Source: Clostridia bacterium (GTDB taxonomy: Bacteria > Bacillota_A > Clostridia > Christensenellales > Aristaeellaceae). From it: a DNA stretch of 7,980 nucleotides. Below are positions 1-6,448 of the stretch, one piece after another. The notes beneath the pieces are model-generated. The model was not told the origin of the DNA and made no database searches. It was given only the letters and a program-made list of their open reading frames with translations. The stretch covers positions 1 through 7,980 of the forward strand of contig JAFWQM010000179.1 of assembly GCA_017509065.1 (NCBI GenBank), in the 5' to 3' direction. Both the position numbers and the translations under genes were made by a program. The stretch's first letter is position 1. Each line of letters starts with the position of its first letter.

Positions 1-31
1 AAACCATTCTTTGGAGGCCAAAGAATGGTTT
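1..31. terminator. Perfect 14-bp hairpin before the citrate/malate-type transporter gene
   Basis: Bases 1-14 are the exact reverse complement of 18-31, leaving a 3-base loop (AGG, 15-17). This is a very stable hairpin in RNA. It is followed by a C-rich stretch rather than a clear T-run on the + strand, so it is not a textbook intrinsic terminator in this direction. It could be the terminator of a gene just left of the window, a bidirectional element, or the first arm of a leader structure for the transporter. The role is an inference; the palindrome is seen directly. Confidence 0.5.
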
Positions 32-103
32 CCCCCAAGCCCCCTTCCAAGAAAGCCATCTTTTTACTGTTTTCTGACAGACAATAGAGGGAGAGAAACA
101 AGC

Positions 104-1564
104 ATGAGCAACATGAATCAGACCATCAAGCAGAAAAAACCGCTTGAATTCTTCAATCTGCCTTGGCCGATTTTCCTGATCATCACCGTGGTGTGTTTAG
201 CCGCCACCTATCTGGGCGTGCTGCCCGCGGGCATGACGGGCTGCTTCCTGTTCATGATCGTGCTGGGTACCATCCTCGGCTGGATCGGCGACCATACCCC
301 CGTCATCAAGGATTTCCTGGGCGGCGGCGCCATCGTGTGCATCTTCGGCTCCGCGCTGCTGGTCTATTTCCACCTGATCCCGGACGGCACCTTCACCACT
401 CCATTAAAGAGCCTGAATCTGGTGGATAAGATCAATGCGTTCTTCAAGGGCGACGGGGCTTTCCTGGATTGGTACATCGCTGCTCTGATCACCGGCTCCA
501 TCCTCGGCATGAACCGGAAGCTGCTGGTGAAAGCCGCGGCCCGGTACTTCCCCGCCATCTTCGGCGGCCTGATCCTGGCCTTCGGCCTGTGCATGGGCGT
601 AGCCGCGCTGATGGGCTATCCCGTTATGAATGCGCTGCTTTTGATCGCCCTGCCCATCATGGGCGGCGGCATGGGCGCGGGCGCGACCCCCCTGTCCAAA
701 ATCTTTGAAGCCAGCTCTTCCATGAGCGCGGCGGAAGCCCTGTCCATCATGACCCCCGCCGTGGCCATCGGCAACGCCGTGTCCATCGTGCTGGCGGGCA
801 TCCTGGTGAAGGTGATCAAGGGCAAGCTGAACGGCAGCGGTCAGCTCATGAAGGCCGGCCACATGGATCCCAAGGAACTGGAAATCAGCCCCGAAATGCA
901 GCAGAAGCGCGATCATATCGACGTGAAGAACTTAGGCATCGGCCTGCTCACTTCCGGCGCGTTCTTCGCCTGGGGTTTCATCCTGCAAGGCCTGTGGAAT
1001 GCCCTGGGCACCGGCATCACCATCCACGCCTACGCCTGGATGATCATCACTGTGGCCATCTGCAAGATCACCAACATCGTGCCGGAGCGCATCGAAGTGG
1101 CTTGCTATCAGTGGTTCCAGTTCGTGATGAAGAACCTGACCAACATGCTGCTGGTGGGCATCGGCATCTGCTATCTGGATATCGCCACCGTGATTTCCAG
1201 CTTCTCTGTCACCTACCTGCTCCTGTGCGCTGCCACCTGCATCGGCGCGTTCGTTGGCGCGGCCCTCATCGGCAAGCTGGTGGGCTTTTATCCCTTTGAA
1301 TCGGGCATCACCGCCGGCCTGTGCATGAGCAATATGGGCGGCACCGGCGACGTGGCCGTGCTTTCCGCCGCCAACCGCATGGAACTCATGCCCTTCGCGC
1401 AGATTTCCTCCCGCTTAGGCGGCGCGGTCATTCTGCTGCTGGCCAGCCTGATGCTCTCCATCCTGGCCCAGTTCATCGTCACCGCCAGCCCCGAAGCCGC
1501 CGAAGCGGCCAAGCAGGTGCTGGACGCGGCTAAGTCCGGCGCTCTGCTCCTGCCCATGGCATAA
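104..1564 (+). CDS. 2-hydroxycarboxylate transporter family (citrate/malate:Na+ symporter-like) membrane protein
   Basis: Likely imports a di- or tricarboxylate such as citrate or malate across the cytoplasmic membrane with Na+ or H+ (2HCT family: CitS, CitP, MleP, MaeN). The 486-residue product has the usual family length and many hydrophobic segments. It shows both family signatures of the re-entrant loops: a Gly-rich GGGMGAG (residues 187-193) followed by TPLSKIF, and NMGGTGDVAVLSAANRM around 410-426. The SSR-LGG segment after it holds Arg437, which matches the substrate-binding arginine of CitS. The ATG at 104 is chosen over an in-frame ATG at 11 because AGAGGGAGAG lies just before it and the extra N-terminus would be composed of the leader hairpin. 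A terminator-like hairpin follows the stop. Substrate and coupling ion cannot be fixed from sequence, and no malate or citrate enzyme is in view to help. Confidence 0.9.
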   Translation: MSNMNQTIKQKKPLEFFNLPWPIFLIITVVCLAATYLGVLPAGMTGCFLFMIVLGTILGWIGDHTPVIKDFLGGGAIVCIFGSALLVYFHLIPDGTFTTPLKSLNLVDKINAFFKGDGAFLDWYIAALITGSILGMNRKLLVKAAARYFPAIFGGLILAFGLCMGVAALMGYPVMNALLLIALPIMGGGMGAGATPLSKIFEASSSMSAAEALSIMTPAVAIGNAVSIVLAGILVKVIKGKLNGSGQLMKAGHMDPKELEISPEMQQKRDHIDVKNLGIGLLTSGAFFAWGFILQGLWNALGTGITIHAYAWMIITVAICKITNIVPERIEVACYQWFQFVMKNLTNMLLVGIGICYLDIATVISSFSVTYLLLCAATCIGAFVGAALIGKLVGFYPFESGITAGLCMSNMGGTGDVAVLSAANRMELMPFAQISSRLGGAVILLLASLMLSILAQFIVTASPEAAEAAKQVLDAAKSGALLLPMA

Positions 1565-1579
1565 CCGGAAAGACCTTTT

Positions 1580-1621
1580 CGCGTGGGCCTGTTCTTGAAA
1601 GGAGGACAGGTCCCCGCGTTT
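1580..1621 (+). terminator. Likely intrinsic terminator of the 2HCT transporter gene
   Basis: A 13-base arm (1580-1592) pairs with 1606-1618 with one mismatch and one G-U pair, around a 13-base loop, and is followed by a short TTT. The stem is GC-rich and lies 16 bases after the transporter stop codon. The T-run is short, so termination may be partial. The loop happens to contain AAAGGAGGA, a Shine-Dalgarno-like string, but no start codon that opens a useful frame follows it. Confidence 0.6.
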
Positions 1622-1657
1622 CGGTAAAGCGTGTTTTGATAAGCGGGGATCGATAAA

Positions 1658-1981
1658 ATGATCACAGTCAATCTGCGTTACACAGGGAAGAACGGCTGCG
1701 CCCGGAAATTTGCGGAAGAAATGACCGCCAGCGGAACAGTTGAAAAGATCCGGGCCGAGGCAGGCAATCTCCGTTACGAGTATTATCAATCCCTGGACGA
1801 GCCGGAAACCGTCCTGCTGATCGACAGTTGGGAGAATCAGGAGGCTATCGACAGACACCACGCCTCCCCCATGATGGCGGTCATTGCCGCGCTTCGGGAA
1901 AAGTACGACCTGCACATGACCGTGGAACGGTACGTCAGTGCGGAAACGCCCGAAACGGAAACGCGGTTTATCCGGCAATAA
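1658..1981 (+). CDS. Small ABM-domain protein (putative quinol monooxygenase-like)
   Basis: The 107-residue product resembles antibiotic biosynthesis monooxygenase (ABM) domain proteins, single ferredoxin-like fold subunits that usually act as dimers in the cytoplasm (YgiN, LsrG and relatives). Seen in the sequence: an N-terminal strand MITVNLRY, a helix from about residue 12 to 32, the AGNLRYEYYQSLDEPETV segment that matches the family's strand pair, DSWENQEAIDRHHAS (57-70) which matches the typical E-W-x-S-x-E-A-x3-H motif with Asp in place of the first Glu, and a C-terminal strand (MTVERYV). GGGGAT lies 8 bases before the ATG. It stands 35 bases before the Nudix gene, so the two may share a transcript. 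These proteins have varied or unknown substrates; quinone or aldehyde chemistry and a stress role are only guesses here. Confidence 0.75.
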   Translation: MITVNLRYTGKNGCARKFAEEMTASGTVEKIRAEAGNLRYEYYQSLDEPETVLLIDSWENQEAIDRHHASPMMAVIAALREKYDLHMTVERYVSAETPETETRFIRQ

Positions 1982-2016
1982 ACGAAAACAGATATGGGAA
2001 AGAGGGAGATCGGCCC

Positions 2017-2463
2017 ATGAAAACCGTGCGGGTGGTCGCCGCCGTCATTCGGGACGGGAATCGCATCTTCGCTGCCCAGCGGGGATACGGCAGCGCCAAG
2101 GACGGCTGGGAATTTCCCGGCGGGAAGATCGAACCGGGGGAAACCCCGCAGCAGGCCCTGACCCGGGAGATTCGGGAGGAACTGAACGCCGAAATCACCG
2201 TGGGCGAAAAGCTGACCCAGGTGGAACGGGATTACCCGGACTTCCATTTGTCCATGGGCTGCTATTGGTGCGCTCTCAAATCCGGGAGCCTCACCCTGCG
2301 GGAGCATGAATCCGCCCGCTGGCTGGGCCTGGGTGAATTGGACGCGGTGGACTGGCTCCCCGCCGACCGGGTGGTGGTGGCAGCTATAAAAACACAGGGG
2401 ACGGAACTATGTGCAGATGGCGATCGGCTTTTGAAGGATGACGCTGAAGCATTCGGGATATAA
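2017..2463 (+). CDS. MutT-type Nudix hydrolase (probable 8-oxo-dGTP diphosphatase or related)
   Basis: A 148-residue cytoplasmic Nudix pyrophosphohydrolase. The Nudix box is clear: Gly36-x5-Glu42-x7-Arg50-Glu51-x2-Glu54-Glu55, preceded by WEFPGGKIE as in E. coli MutT. The glutamates bind the catalytic Mg2+. The box glycine near the end is Asn57, a substitution that also occurs in active relatives. The fold continues to LPADRVVVAAIK (about 116-127), where MutT proteins usually end; this one carries about 21 more residues, rich in Asp, which look like a species-specific tail. The ATG at 2017 is chosen because AGAGGGA lies about 9 bases upstream and it begins right at the first Nudix strand (KTVRVVAAVI). 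By family the job is clearing oxidised nucleotides or a related substrate; Nudix substrates are hard to predict from sequence. Confidence 0.88.
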   Translation: MKTVRVVAAVIRDGNRIFAAQRGYGSAKDGWEFPGGKIEPGETPQQALTREIREELNAEITVGEKLTQVERDYPDFHLSMGCYWCALKSGSLTLREHESARWLGLGELDAVDWLPADRVVVAAIKTQGTELCADGDRLLKDDAEAFGI

Positions 2464-2489
2464 ACGCATGTAAACGAGGGAATACTCAA

Positions 2490-2504
2490 ATAAAGGTCCT
2501 TTAT
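2490..2504. promoter_or_regulatory. Short dyad in the leader of the MFS gene
   Basis: ATAAAGG and CCTTTAT form a perfect inverted repeat around a single T in the 66-base gap between the Nudix stop and the MFS start. It could be an operator half-site pair or a small RNA hairpin; it is too short and lacks the GC content for a good terminator. It overlaps an in-frame ATG at 2503 that I do not favour as the start. Confidence 0.3.
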
Positions 2505-2514
2505 GTTTTCACAT

Positions 2515-2521
2515 GGAAGGA
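2515..2521 (+). promoter_or_regulatory. Ribosome binding site that fixes the MFS start
   Basis: GGAAGGA lies 8 bases before the ATG at 2530. The in-frame ATG at 2521 overlaps this site, and the ATG at 2503 has only the weaker AAAGG upstream, so 2530 is the best supported start. Confidence 0.6.
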
Positions 2522-2529
2522 TGACCAGC

Positions 2530-3687
2530 ATGGAAAAAGCGAAAATGACGGCTTCCTATGGCGCGGTCCAGTTCTTTTTTTGGTTTGTATACGGGACGGC
2601 GCTGGCCTTTGCCAGCCCCTATCTGCTGGACCGCGGCCTGTCGAATACCGAAATCGGGCTGATCAGCGCCGCGGCCTGCGCCCTATCGGTTCTTTTGCAG
2701 CCTGCCGTTTCGGCATACGCCGACCAGGAAAGGAGCCCATCTATCAAAACTTTCCTGCTGATCGCGGGCGGGGGCATGATGGCCTTTGGGCTTTTTTTGA
2801 CCCTGGTTTACGGGAAAGGCGGTCTGCTCAACGGTCTGCTGTTGGGCTGCGCCATCCTGCTCATTCAGATGGCTTTGCCGTTCACCAACGCCCTGGCAAC
2901 CGAGACGATCAACCAGGGAAAACAGTTGAATTTCAGCTTTGCAAGGGCCTTTGGCTCCATCGGATACGCGGTGATGTCCATAACGATTGGCCGTCTGATC
3001 GCGTGGAAAGGGACGGTTGTGGAGCCCTGGGCGCTCATCATCACGTCCGCTTGCTTTTTTCTTTCCGTCGCGCTGTTCCCCTTTCAAAAGAGCATTCAGA
3101 CGGAACGGCGGAAGGTCAAAGGGAGCGCCGTTGCTTTTCTTCGCAGGTATCCGGCGTTCGCGGTCACGCTGGTGGGATGCGTTCTGATCTATATCAGCCA
3201 TGTGGTCATCAATAATTTTACGTACCAAATTGTGGTTCCCAGGGGCGGTACCAGCGAACACATGGGAACGGCGCTGGCTTTGGCCGGTCTGCTGGAAGTG
3301 CTCGCCATGTTTTTCTTCTCCGCGCTCACGCGCTGGAAGGACAGCGGATTTTGGTTTCGTATTTCCGGCGTGTTTTTCACCCTGAAAGCCCTTGGCACGC
3401 TATTAGCGCCGAATATGCCGGCGTTTTATCTGGTTCAGCTCTTCCAACCCTTGGGCTGGGGGCTGATGACCGTGGCGTCCGTTTACTTTGTCAATGATCT
3501 GATGCAGGAACAGGATCGGATCAAAGGGCAAGCCTACATGACCATGTCGCTTTCCGCCGCTACCATCATCGGGTCGCTGGGCGGCGGCTGGATGATCGAC
3601 GCCTTCGGGGTGGACGGCATGCTGATCGCCGCCGTGATCTGCGGCGCGCTTGGCACCGTGATCGTGATGGGGGCGCATACAAAATAA
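2530..3687 (+). CDS. Major facilitator superfamily transporter (LacY/MFS_1-like group)
   Basis: A 385-residue, very hydrophobic protein with the spacing expected for 12 membrane helices in two halves. The N-terminus (FFFWFVYGTALAFASPYLL, residues 15-33, then LSNTEIGLISAA) and the SFARAFGSIGYA segment (136-147) resemble the LacY-like MFS group that includes sugar, nucleoside and phenylpropionate transporters. A charged loop near 190-207 (TERRKVKG...FLRR) marks the central cytoplasmic linker. It therefore probably moves a small solute by proton coupling or acts as an exporter; the substrate cannot be named. It follows the Nudix gene on the same strand at 66 bases, so it may be the last gene of that small operon. 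No convincing terminator follows it before the M18 promoter. Confidence 0.85.
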   Translation: MEKAKMTASYGAVQFFFWFVYGTALAFASPYLLDRGLSNTEIGLISAAACALSVLLQPAVSAYADQERSPSIKTFLLIAGGGMMAFGLFLTLVYGKGGLLNGLLLGCAILLIQMALPFTNALATETINQGKQLNFSFARAFGSIGYAVMSITIGRLIAWKGTVVEPWALIITSACFFLSVALFPFQKSIQTERRKVKGSAVAFLRRYPAFAVTLVGCVLIYISHVVINNFTYQIVVPRGGTSEHMGTALALAGLLEVLAMFFFSALTRWKDSGFWFRISGVFFTLKALGTLLAPNMPAFYLVQLFQPLGWGLMTVASVYFVNDLMQEQDRIKGQAYMTMSLSAATIIGSLGGGWMIDAFGVDGMLIAAVICGALGTVIVMGAHTK

Positions 3688-3723
3688 ACATGAGGGACGG
3701 TTCTGCGTGCCGAATAAAAGCGC

Positions 3724-3752
3724 TTGTGTTTTTCTCCCGAACGTGTTACCAT
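3724..3752 (+). promoter_or_regulatory. Candidate sigma-A promoter of the M18 aminopeptidase gene
   Basis: TTGTGT (3724-3729) and TACCAT (3747-3752) are separated by exactly 17 bases. Each box keeps only part of the consensus. The position, about 35 bases before the start codon, is right for a short 5' leader. It is a prediction from sequence only. Confidence 0.4.
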
Positions 3753-3760
3753 GATCGGGA
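3735..3760. promoter_or_regulatory. Inverted repeat around the M18 promoter -10 box
   Basis: TCCCGA (3735-3740) and TCGGGA (3755-3760) are exact reverse complements with a 14-base spacer that holds the -10 box. The arms extend outward with one mismatch. This placement would suit a repressor operator, but a six-base repeat of this kind can also occur by chance. Confidence 0.3.
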
Positions 3761-3786
3761 AAACAACACCGAAGGGAGATACACAC

Positions 3787-5181
3787 ATGGACAGGCGGAA
3801 CGCTTGGAATCAGTATGACGACGCGGCGCTTTTGAAAGTGGAAGAAGCGGCGGCGGCGTACAAAAAGTATTTGGACGCGGGTAAGACCGAGCGGGAATGC
3901 GCTTTGGAGGCCGTGCGCATGGCGGAAACGGCGGGCTACAAGAGCTTGGAAGAAGCCATCCGCGAAGGCAGCGCGGTACAGCCCGGCGATAAGCTGTATC
4001 AGGTGCAGATGGGCAAGGCGGTCATGCTGTTCCACATGGGCAAAGCGCCTCTTACAGAGGGCATGAACATCGTGGGGGCCCATATCGATTCCCCCCGCAT
4101 CGATGTCAAGCAGAACCCCTTCTATGAGGACGGGGATTTCGCCTACGCCGACACCCATTATTACGGCGGCATCAAGAAGTATCAGTGGGTGGCCCGGGCC
4201 CTGGCGCTCCACGGGACTGTGGCGAAAAAGGACGGCACGCTGGTGAATATCGTCATCGGCGAGGACGAAAGCGACCCCGTGGTGGGCGTTACCGACCTGC
4301 TGATCCATTTGAGCCAGGAGCAGATGGGTAAGAAAGCGTCCGAGTTCATCACCGGCGAGGGGCTGGACATCACCCTGGCGGGCCGTCCTCTCAAGGGCGA
4401 GGACAAGGAGCCTGTGAAGGCCGCGCTGCTGAAAATTTTGAAAGATAAATACGGTCTGGAAGAGGAAGACATGCTCTCCGCCGAGATCGAGGCCGTGCCC
4501 GCGGGCAAGGCCCGGGATTTCGGCCTGGACCGCAGCATGATCTTGGGTTACGGCCACGACGACCGGGTGTGCGCTTACGCCGAGCTGGCGGCCATGCTGC
4601 AACTGCCCGCTGTGCCGGAATCCACCTGCTGCTGCCTGCTGGCGGACAAGGAGGAAATCGGCTCCGTGGGCGCAACGGGCATGCGGGCCATGTATTTTGA
4701 AAACGCCGTGGCGGAGCTGCTGGCCCTGACCACCGGCAAGGAAAGCGACCTTGCCCTTCGCCGGGCCCTGGCAAACAGCCGCATGCTGTCCTGCGACGTG
4801 AGCGCGGGCTTTGATCCCCTGTACGCCGCCGCTTTTGAAAAGAAAAACGCCGCTTTCCTGGGCCGGGGCGTGTGCTACAACAAGTTCACCGGCTCCCGGG
4901 GCAAGAGCGGCAGCAACGACGCCAACGCCGAGTACATCGGCCGTCTGCGGAAGATCATGGACGATCACGATATTTCCTGGCAGACCGCCGAGCTGGGCAA
5001 AGTGGACGTGGGCGGCGGCGGCACCATCGCCTATATCTGCGCCCTGTACGGCATGGAAGTGATCGACAGCGGCGTGGCGGTGCTTTCCATGCACGCCCCC
5101 GAGGAAGTGATCAGCAAGGCCGACCTGTACGAGGCCATCCGGGCCTATGCCGCTTTCCTGACCGATATGAAAAAAGCCTGA
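3787..5181 (+). CDS. M18 family metallo-aminopeptidase (aspartyl aminopeptidase-like)
   Basis: A 464-residue cytoplasmic zinc aminopeptidase of family M18 (DNPEP, Ape1/Lap4, ApeB relatives), which removes N-terminal residues, often acidic ones, and works as a large oligomer, commonly a dodecamer. The metal and catalytic residues of the family are all visible: His99 and Asp101 in GAHIDSPRID, the GHDDR segment at 256-260, the acid pair Glu289-Glu290 in DKEEIGSVGATG, Asp337 in SCDVSAGFDP, and His436 in LSMHAPEE. The FTGSRGKSGSNDANAEY stretch (367-383) is also typical. Length fits the family. The ATG at 3787 is preceded by GAAGGGAGAT; an earlier in-frame TTG at 3724 falls inside the promoter and is rejected. 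It is likely a single-gene unit, with its own promoter and a strong terminator. Its role is peptide turnover. Confidence 0.95.
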   Translation: MDRRNAWNQYDDAALLKVEEAAAAYKKYLDAGKTERECALEAVRMAETAGYKSLEEAIREGSAVQPGDKLYQVQMGKAVMLFHMGKAPLTEGMNIVGAHIDSPRIDVKQNPFYEDGDFAYADTHYYGGIKKYQWVARALALHGTVAKKDGTLVNIVIGEDESDPVVGVTDLLIHLSQEQMGKKASEFITGEGLDITLAGRPLKGEDKEPVKAALLKILKDKYGLEEEDMLSAEIEAVPAGKARDFGLDRSMILGYGHDDRVCAYAELAAMLQLPAVPESTCCCLLADKEEIGSVGATGMRAMYFENAVAELLALTTGKESDLALRRALANSRMLSCDVSAGFDPLYAAAFEKKNAAFLGRGVCYNKFTGSRGKSGSNDANAEYIGRLRKIMDDHDISWQTAELGKVDVGGGGTIAYICALYGMEVIDSGVAVLSMHAPEEVISKADLYEAIRAYAAFLTDMKKA

Positions 5182-5213
5182 CCCACGCGAGGACCCGTTC
5201 AACCAAGGCTTTC

Positions 5214-5258
5214 GCAGCCGTTTCGCCCGCTATCGGGCTGGAACGGCTTGCTTTTTTT
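5214..5258 (+). terminator. Strong intrinsic terminator of the M18 gene
   Basis: Two nested stems, AGCCGTT (5216-5222) with AACGGCT (5242-5248) and GCCCG (5225-5229) with CGGGC (5234-5238) around a CTAT loop, are followed by seven T (5252-5258). This is a classic Rho-independent terminator and separates the aminopeptidase from the sortase unit. Confidence 0.9.
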
Positions 5259-5293
5259 CTGCATTTTTTTATTTCGGAATGGAAAGCAGAGAC

Positions 5294-5322
5294 TTGGATT
5301 GGAATGAATTTCCACATAAAAT
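5294..5322 (+). promoter_or_regulatory. Upstream sigma-A-type promoter P1 of the sortase unit
   Basis: TTGGAT (5294-5299) and TAAAAT (5317-5322) with an exact 17-base spacer; four and five of six consensus positions match. The spacer carries a small inverted repeat (TGGAA, five bases, TTCCA), which would be a natural repressor site. Confidence 0.55.
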
Positions 5323-5355
5323 TATGAAATAATTGCGCACAAAATCCCAAAAACC

Positions 5356-5384
5356 TTGAATTTTCTGGCAGCATGTGATAAAAT
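5356..5384 (+). promoter_or_regulatory. Downstream sigma-A-type promoter P2 of the sortase unit, with extended -10
   Basis: TTGAAT (5356-5361) and TAAAAT (5379-5384) with an exact 17-base spacer. The -10 box is preceded by TGA, which fits the extended TGn motif. Transcription would start near 5391, giving a leader of about 120 bases before the sortase ATG. Confidence 0.65.
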
Positions 5385-5471
5385 GAGATACGGAAAAGTA
5401 TGCTTTTTTGTGTACCCATTTATGCACCCAATTTTTGGCTGCTATAAGGAAAAGCTTCCGGGCGGCCAGAT

Positions 5472-5502
5472 CGTTCCCGCCGCCTGCGAGGGAACGGCGG
5501 GA
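5472..5502 (+). promoter_or_regulatory. Two mutually exclusive hairpins at the sortase ribosome binding site
   Basis: CGTTCCC (5472-5478) can pair with GGGAACG (5490-5496), or TCCCGCCG (5475-5482) can pair with CGGCGGGA (5495-5502). The second pairing takes in the start of the GGGAGGGA Shine-Dalgarno stretch (5499-5506), the first leaves it free. The complementarity is seen; a regulatory switch is an inference. Confidence 0.35.
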
Positions 5503-5510
5503 GGGACCGA

Positions 5511-6386
5511 ATGAAGAAAAAGACGCTGGGACGGCGGGTGTCCACAATCCTGCTGGTGCTGGTGCTGGTGGTCGGAATGGGGCTGTTGATTTATCCCCCT
5601 TTCAGCGAATACTGGAACTCCTTCCACCAGTCCAGGGCAATCATCAGCTACGCGGAGAAGGTCGCCAACCTGGATAAAGAAAAGTACGAGCAGATTTGGA
5701 ACGCCGCGCTGGAATATAACCGGAGCCTTACGAAGAAAGGCAATCACTGGGCCATGGACGAAGAGGAAGCGGAGGAGTACGACGCGCAGCTGAACGTGGA
5801 CGGCACCGGCAATATGGGTTATATCTCCATTCCCAAAGCAGATATCAATCTTCCGCTGTACCACGGCACCAACGAAAGCGTGCTGCAAACGTCCGTGGGC
5901 CATATCGAGGGCAGCTCGCTTCCGGCGGGCAGCGTTCACAGCAACGAAGAAGATTTTGACGAAGTGGAATACGCCTCCCACTGTGTGCTCAGCGGCCACC
6001 GCGGCCTGCCCAGCGCGCGCCTGTTCAGCGATTTGGATGTAATGGAGGTGGGGGATTTGTTCTACCTGACCATACTGGACCAGACGCTGACCTATGAGGT
6101 GGATGAGATCAATATCGTGGAGCCGGGCGACTCCAGCAAGATCGAGTTCGTGCCAGGAATGGACCTGGTCACCCTGGTCACCTGCACCCCATACGGCATC
6201 AATTCCCACCGGCTGCTGGTGCGCGGCCGCAGGATCGAGAATGAGAAAACGCGCCTGAACGTGCGCATCACGGCGGACGCCCTGCGGATCGAAGCGATTT
6301 TTGTGGCCCCGTTCATTGCCGCGCCGGTGCTGCTGCTGCTTGTTTTCTGGGTGCTGATCATCACCAGCGGAAGAAGACGGCGCTGA
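5511..6386 (+). CDS. Class C sortase (pilin polymerase type)
   Basis: A 291-residue membrane-anchored transpeptidase that acts outside the membrane, cutting LPxTG-like sorting signals and joining surface proteins to each other or to the cell wall. Seen in order: N-terminal membrane segment (about 10-29) after a basic start, MGYISIPKADINLPLYHG (102-119), catalytic His163 in SGHRGLPSARLF, catalytic Cys225 in TLVTC, Arg234 in NSHRLLVRGRR, and a second membrane helix (about 262-286) ending in a basic RRRR tail. The C-terminal helix and the GHRGLPSA motif place it in class C. Two oddities: about twelve extra, mostly acidic residues (within 141-156) just before the catalytic histidine, and no visible DPF/DPW lid motif in the pre-catalytic region (about 70-95). 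The ATG at 5511 follows a strong GGGAGGGA site. The surface-protein gene 62 bases downstream is its likely substrate. Confidence 0.93.
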   Translation: MKKKTLGRRVSTILLVLVLVVGMGLLIYPPFSEYWNSFHQSRAIISYAEKVANLDKEKYEQIWNAALEYNRSLTKKGNHWAMDEEEAEEYDAQLNVDGTGNMGYISIPKADINLPLYHGTNESVLQTSVGHIEGSSLPAGSVHSNEEDFDEVEYASHCVLSGHRGLPSARLFSDLDVMEVGDLFYLTILDQTLTYEVDEINIVEPGDSSKIEFVPGMDLVTLVTCTPYGINSHRLLVRGRRIENEKTRLNVRITADALRIEAIFVAPFIAAPVLLLLVFWVLIITSGRRRR

Positions 6387-6413
6387 AAATGATTGCAATT
6401 TGTTATTTCCCAT

Positions 6414-6434
6414 ATGCGGGCATGATGCCTGCGT
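6414..6434 (+). promoter_or_regulatory. Hairpin between sortase and surface-protein genes
   Basis: ATGCGGGC (6414-6421) pairs with GCCTGCGT (6427-6434), with two G-U pairs, around a five-base loop. It stands one base before the Shine-Dalgarno site of the next gene and has no T-run, so it is not a good terminator. It could stabilise the downstream message after processing or modulate translation, in line with the surface protein being needed in larger amounts than its sortase. Confidence 0.4.
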
Positions 6435-6435
6435 G

Positions 6436-6443
6436 AAAGAGGA
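6436..6443 (+). promoter_or_regulatory. Ribosome binding site favouring the 6449 start of the surface protein
   Basis: AAAGAGGA lies 5 bases before ATG 6449. The in-frame ATG at 6485 also has a possible site, AGGGGG at 6470-6475 with 9 bases spacing, so the choice is not certain; both starts lead into the same signal peptide. Confidence 0.5.
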
Positions 6444-6448
6444 CAGAT

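Larger units (their letters stand above)
5259..5510 (+). promoter_or_regulatory. AT-rich control region and leader of the sortase gene
   Basis: This 252-base gap holds no gene that I can support. Its first 150 bases are clearly richer in A and T than the flanking genes and contain two promoters (listed separately). The later part is a leader of about 120 bases from the second promoter, with near-repeats of ACCCA at about 5415-5432, and ends in a GC-rich, self-complementary stretch next to the start codon. Short minus-strand frames cross it but have no family resemblance and are not supported. Confidence 0.6.

Noticed and set aside
2468..2482. Possible catabolite-control (cre) site before the MFS gene
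   Set aside because: Only the left half (ATGTAAACG) fits the consensus; the right half does not.
3403..5202. 599-codon open frame on the minus strand opposite the M18 gene
   Set aside because: It lies fully opposite the M18 gene and the end of the MFS gene, both with clear family motifs. Its composition (His, Gly, Ala, Gln rich) is that of an antisense shadow of GC-rich coding DNA.
5408..5440. Near-repeats of ACCCA as an attachment or integration site
   Set aside because: The similarity is short and imperfect, and no integrase or mobile-element gene is in the window.
6389..6436. 15-residue + strand mini-ORF between sortase and surface protein
   Set aside because: There is no ribosome site before its ATG, and the sequence is explained by the hairpin and Shine-Dalgarno site there.
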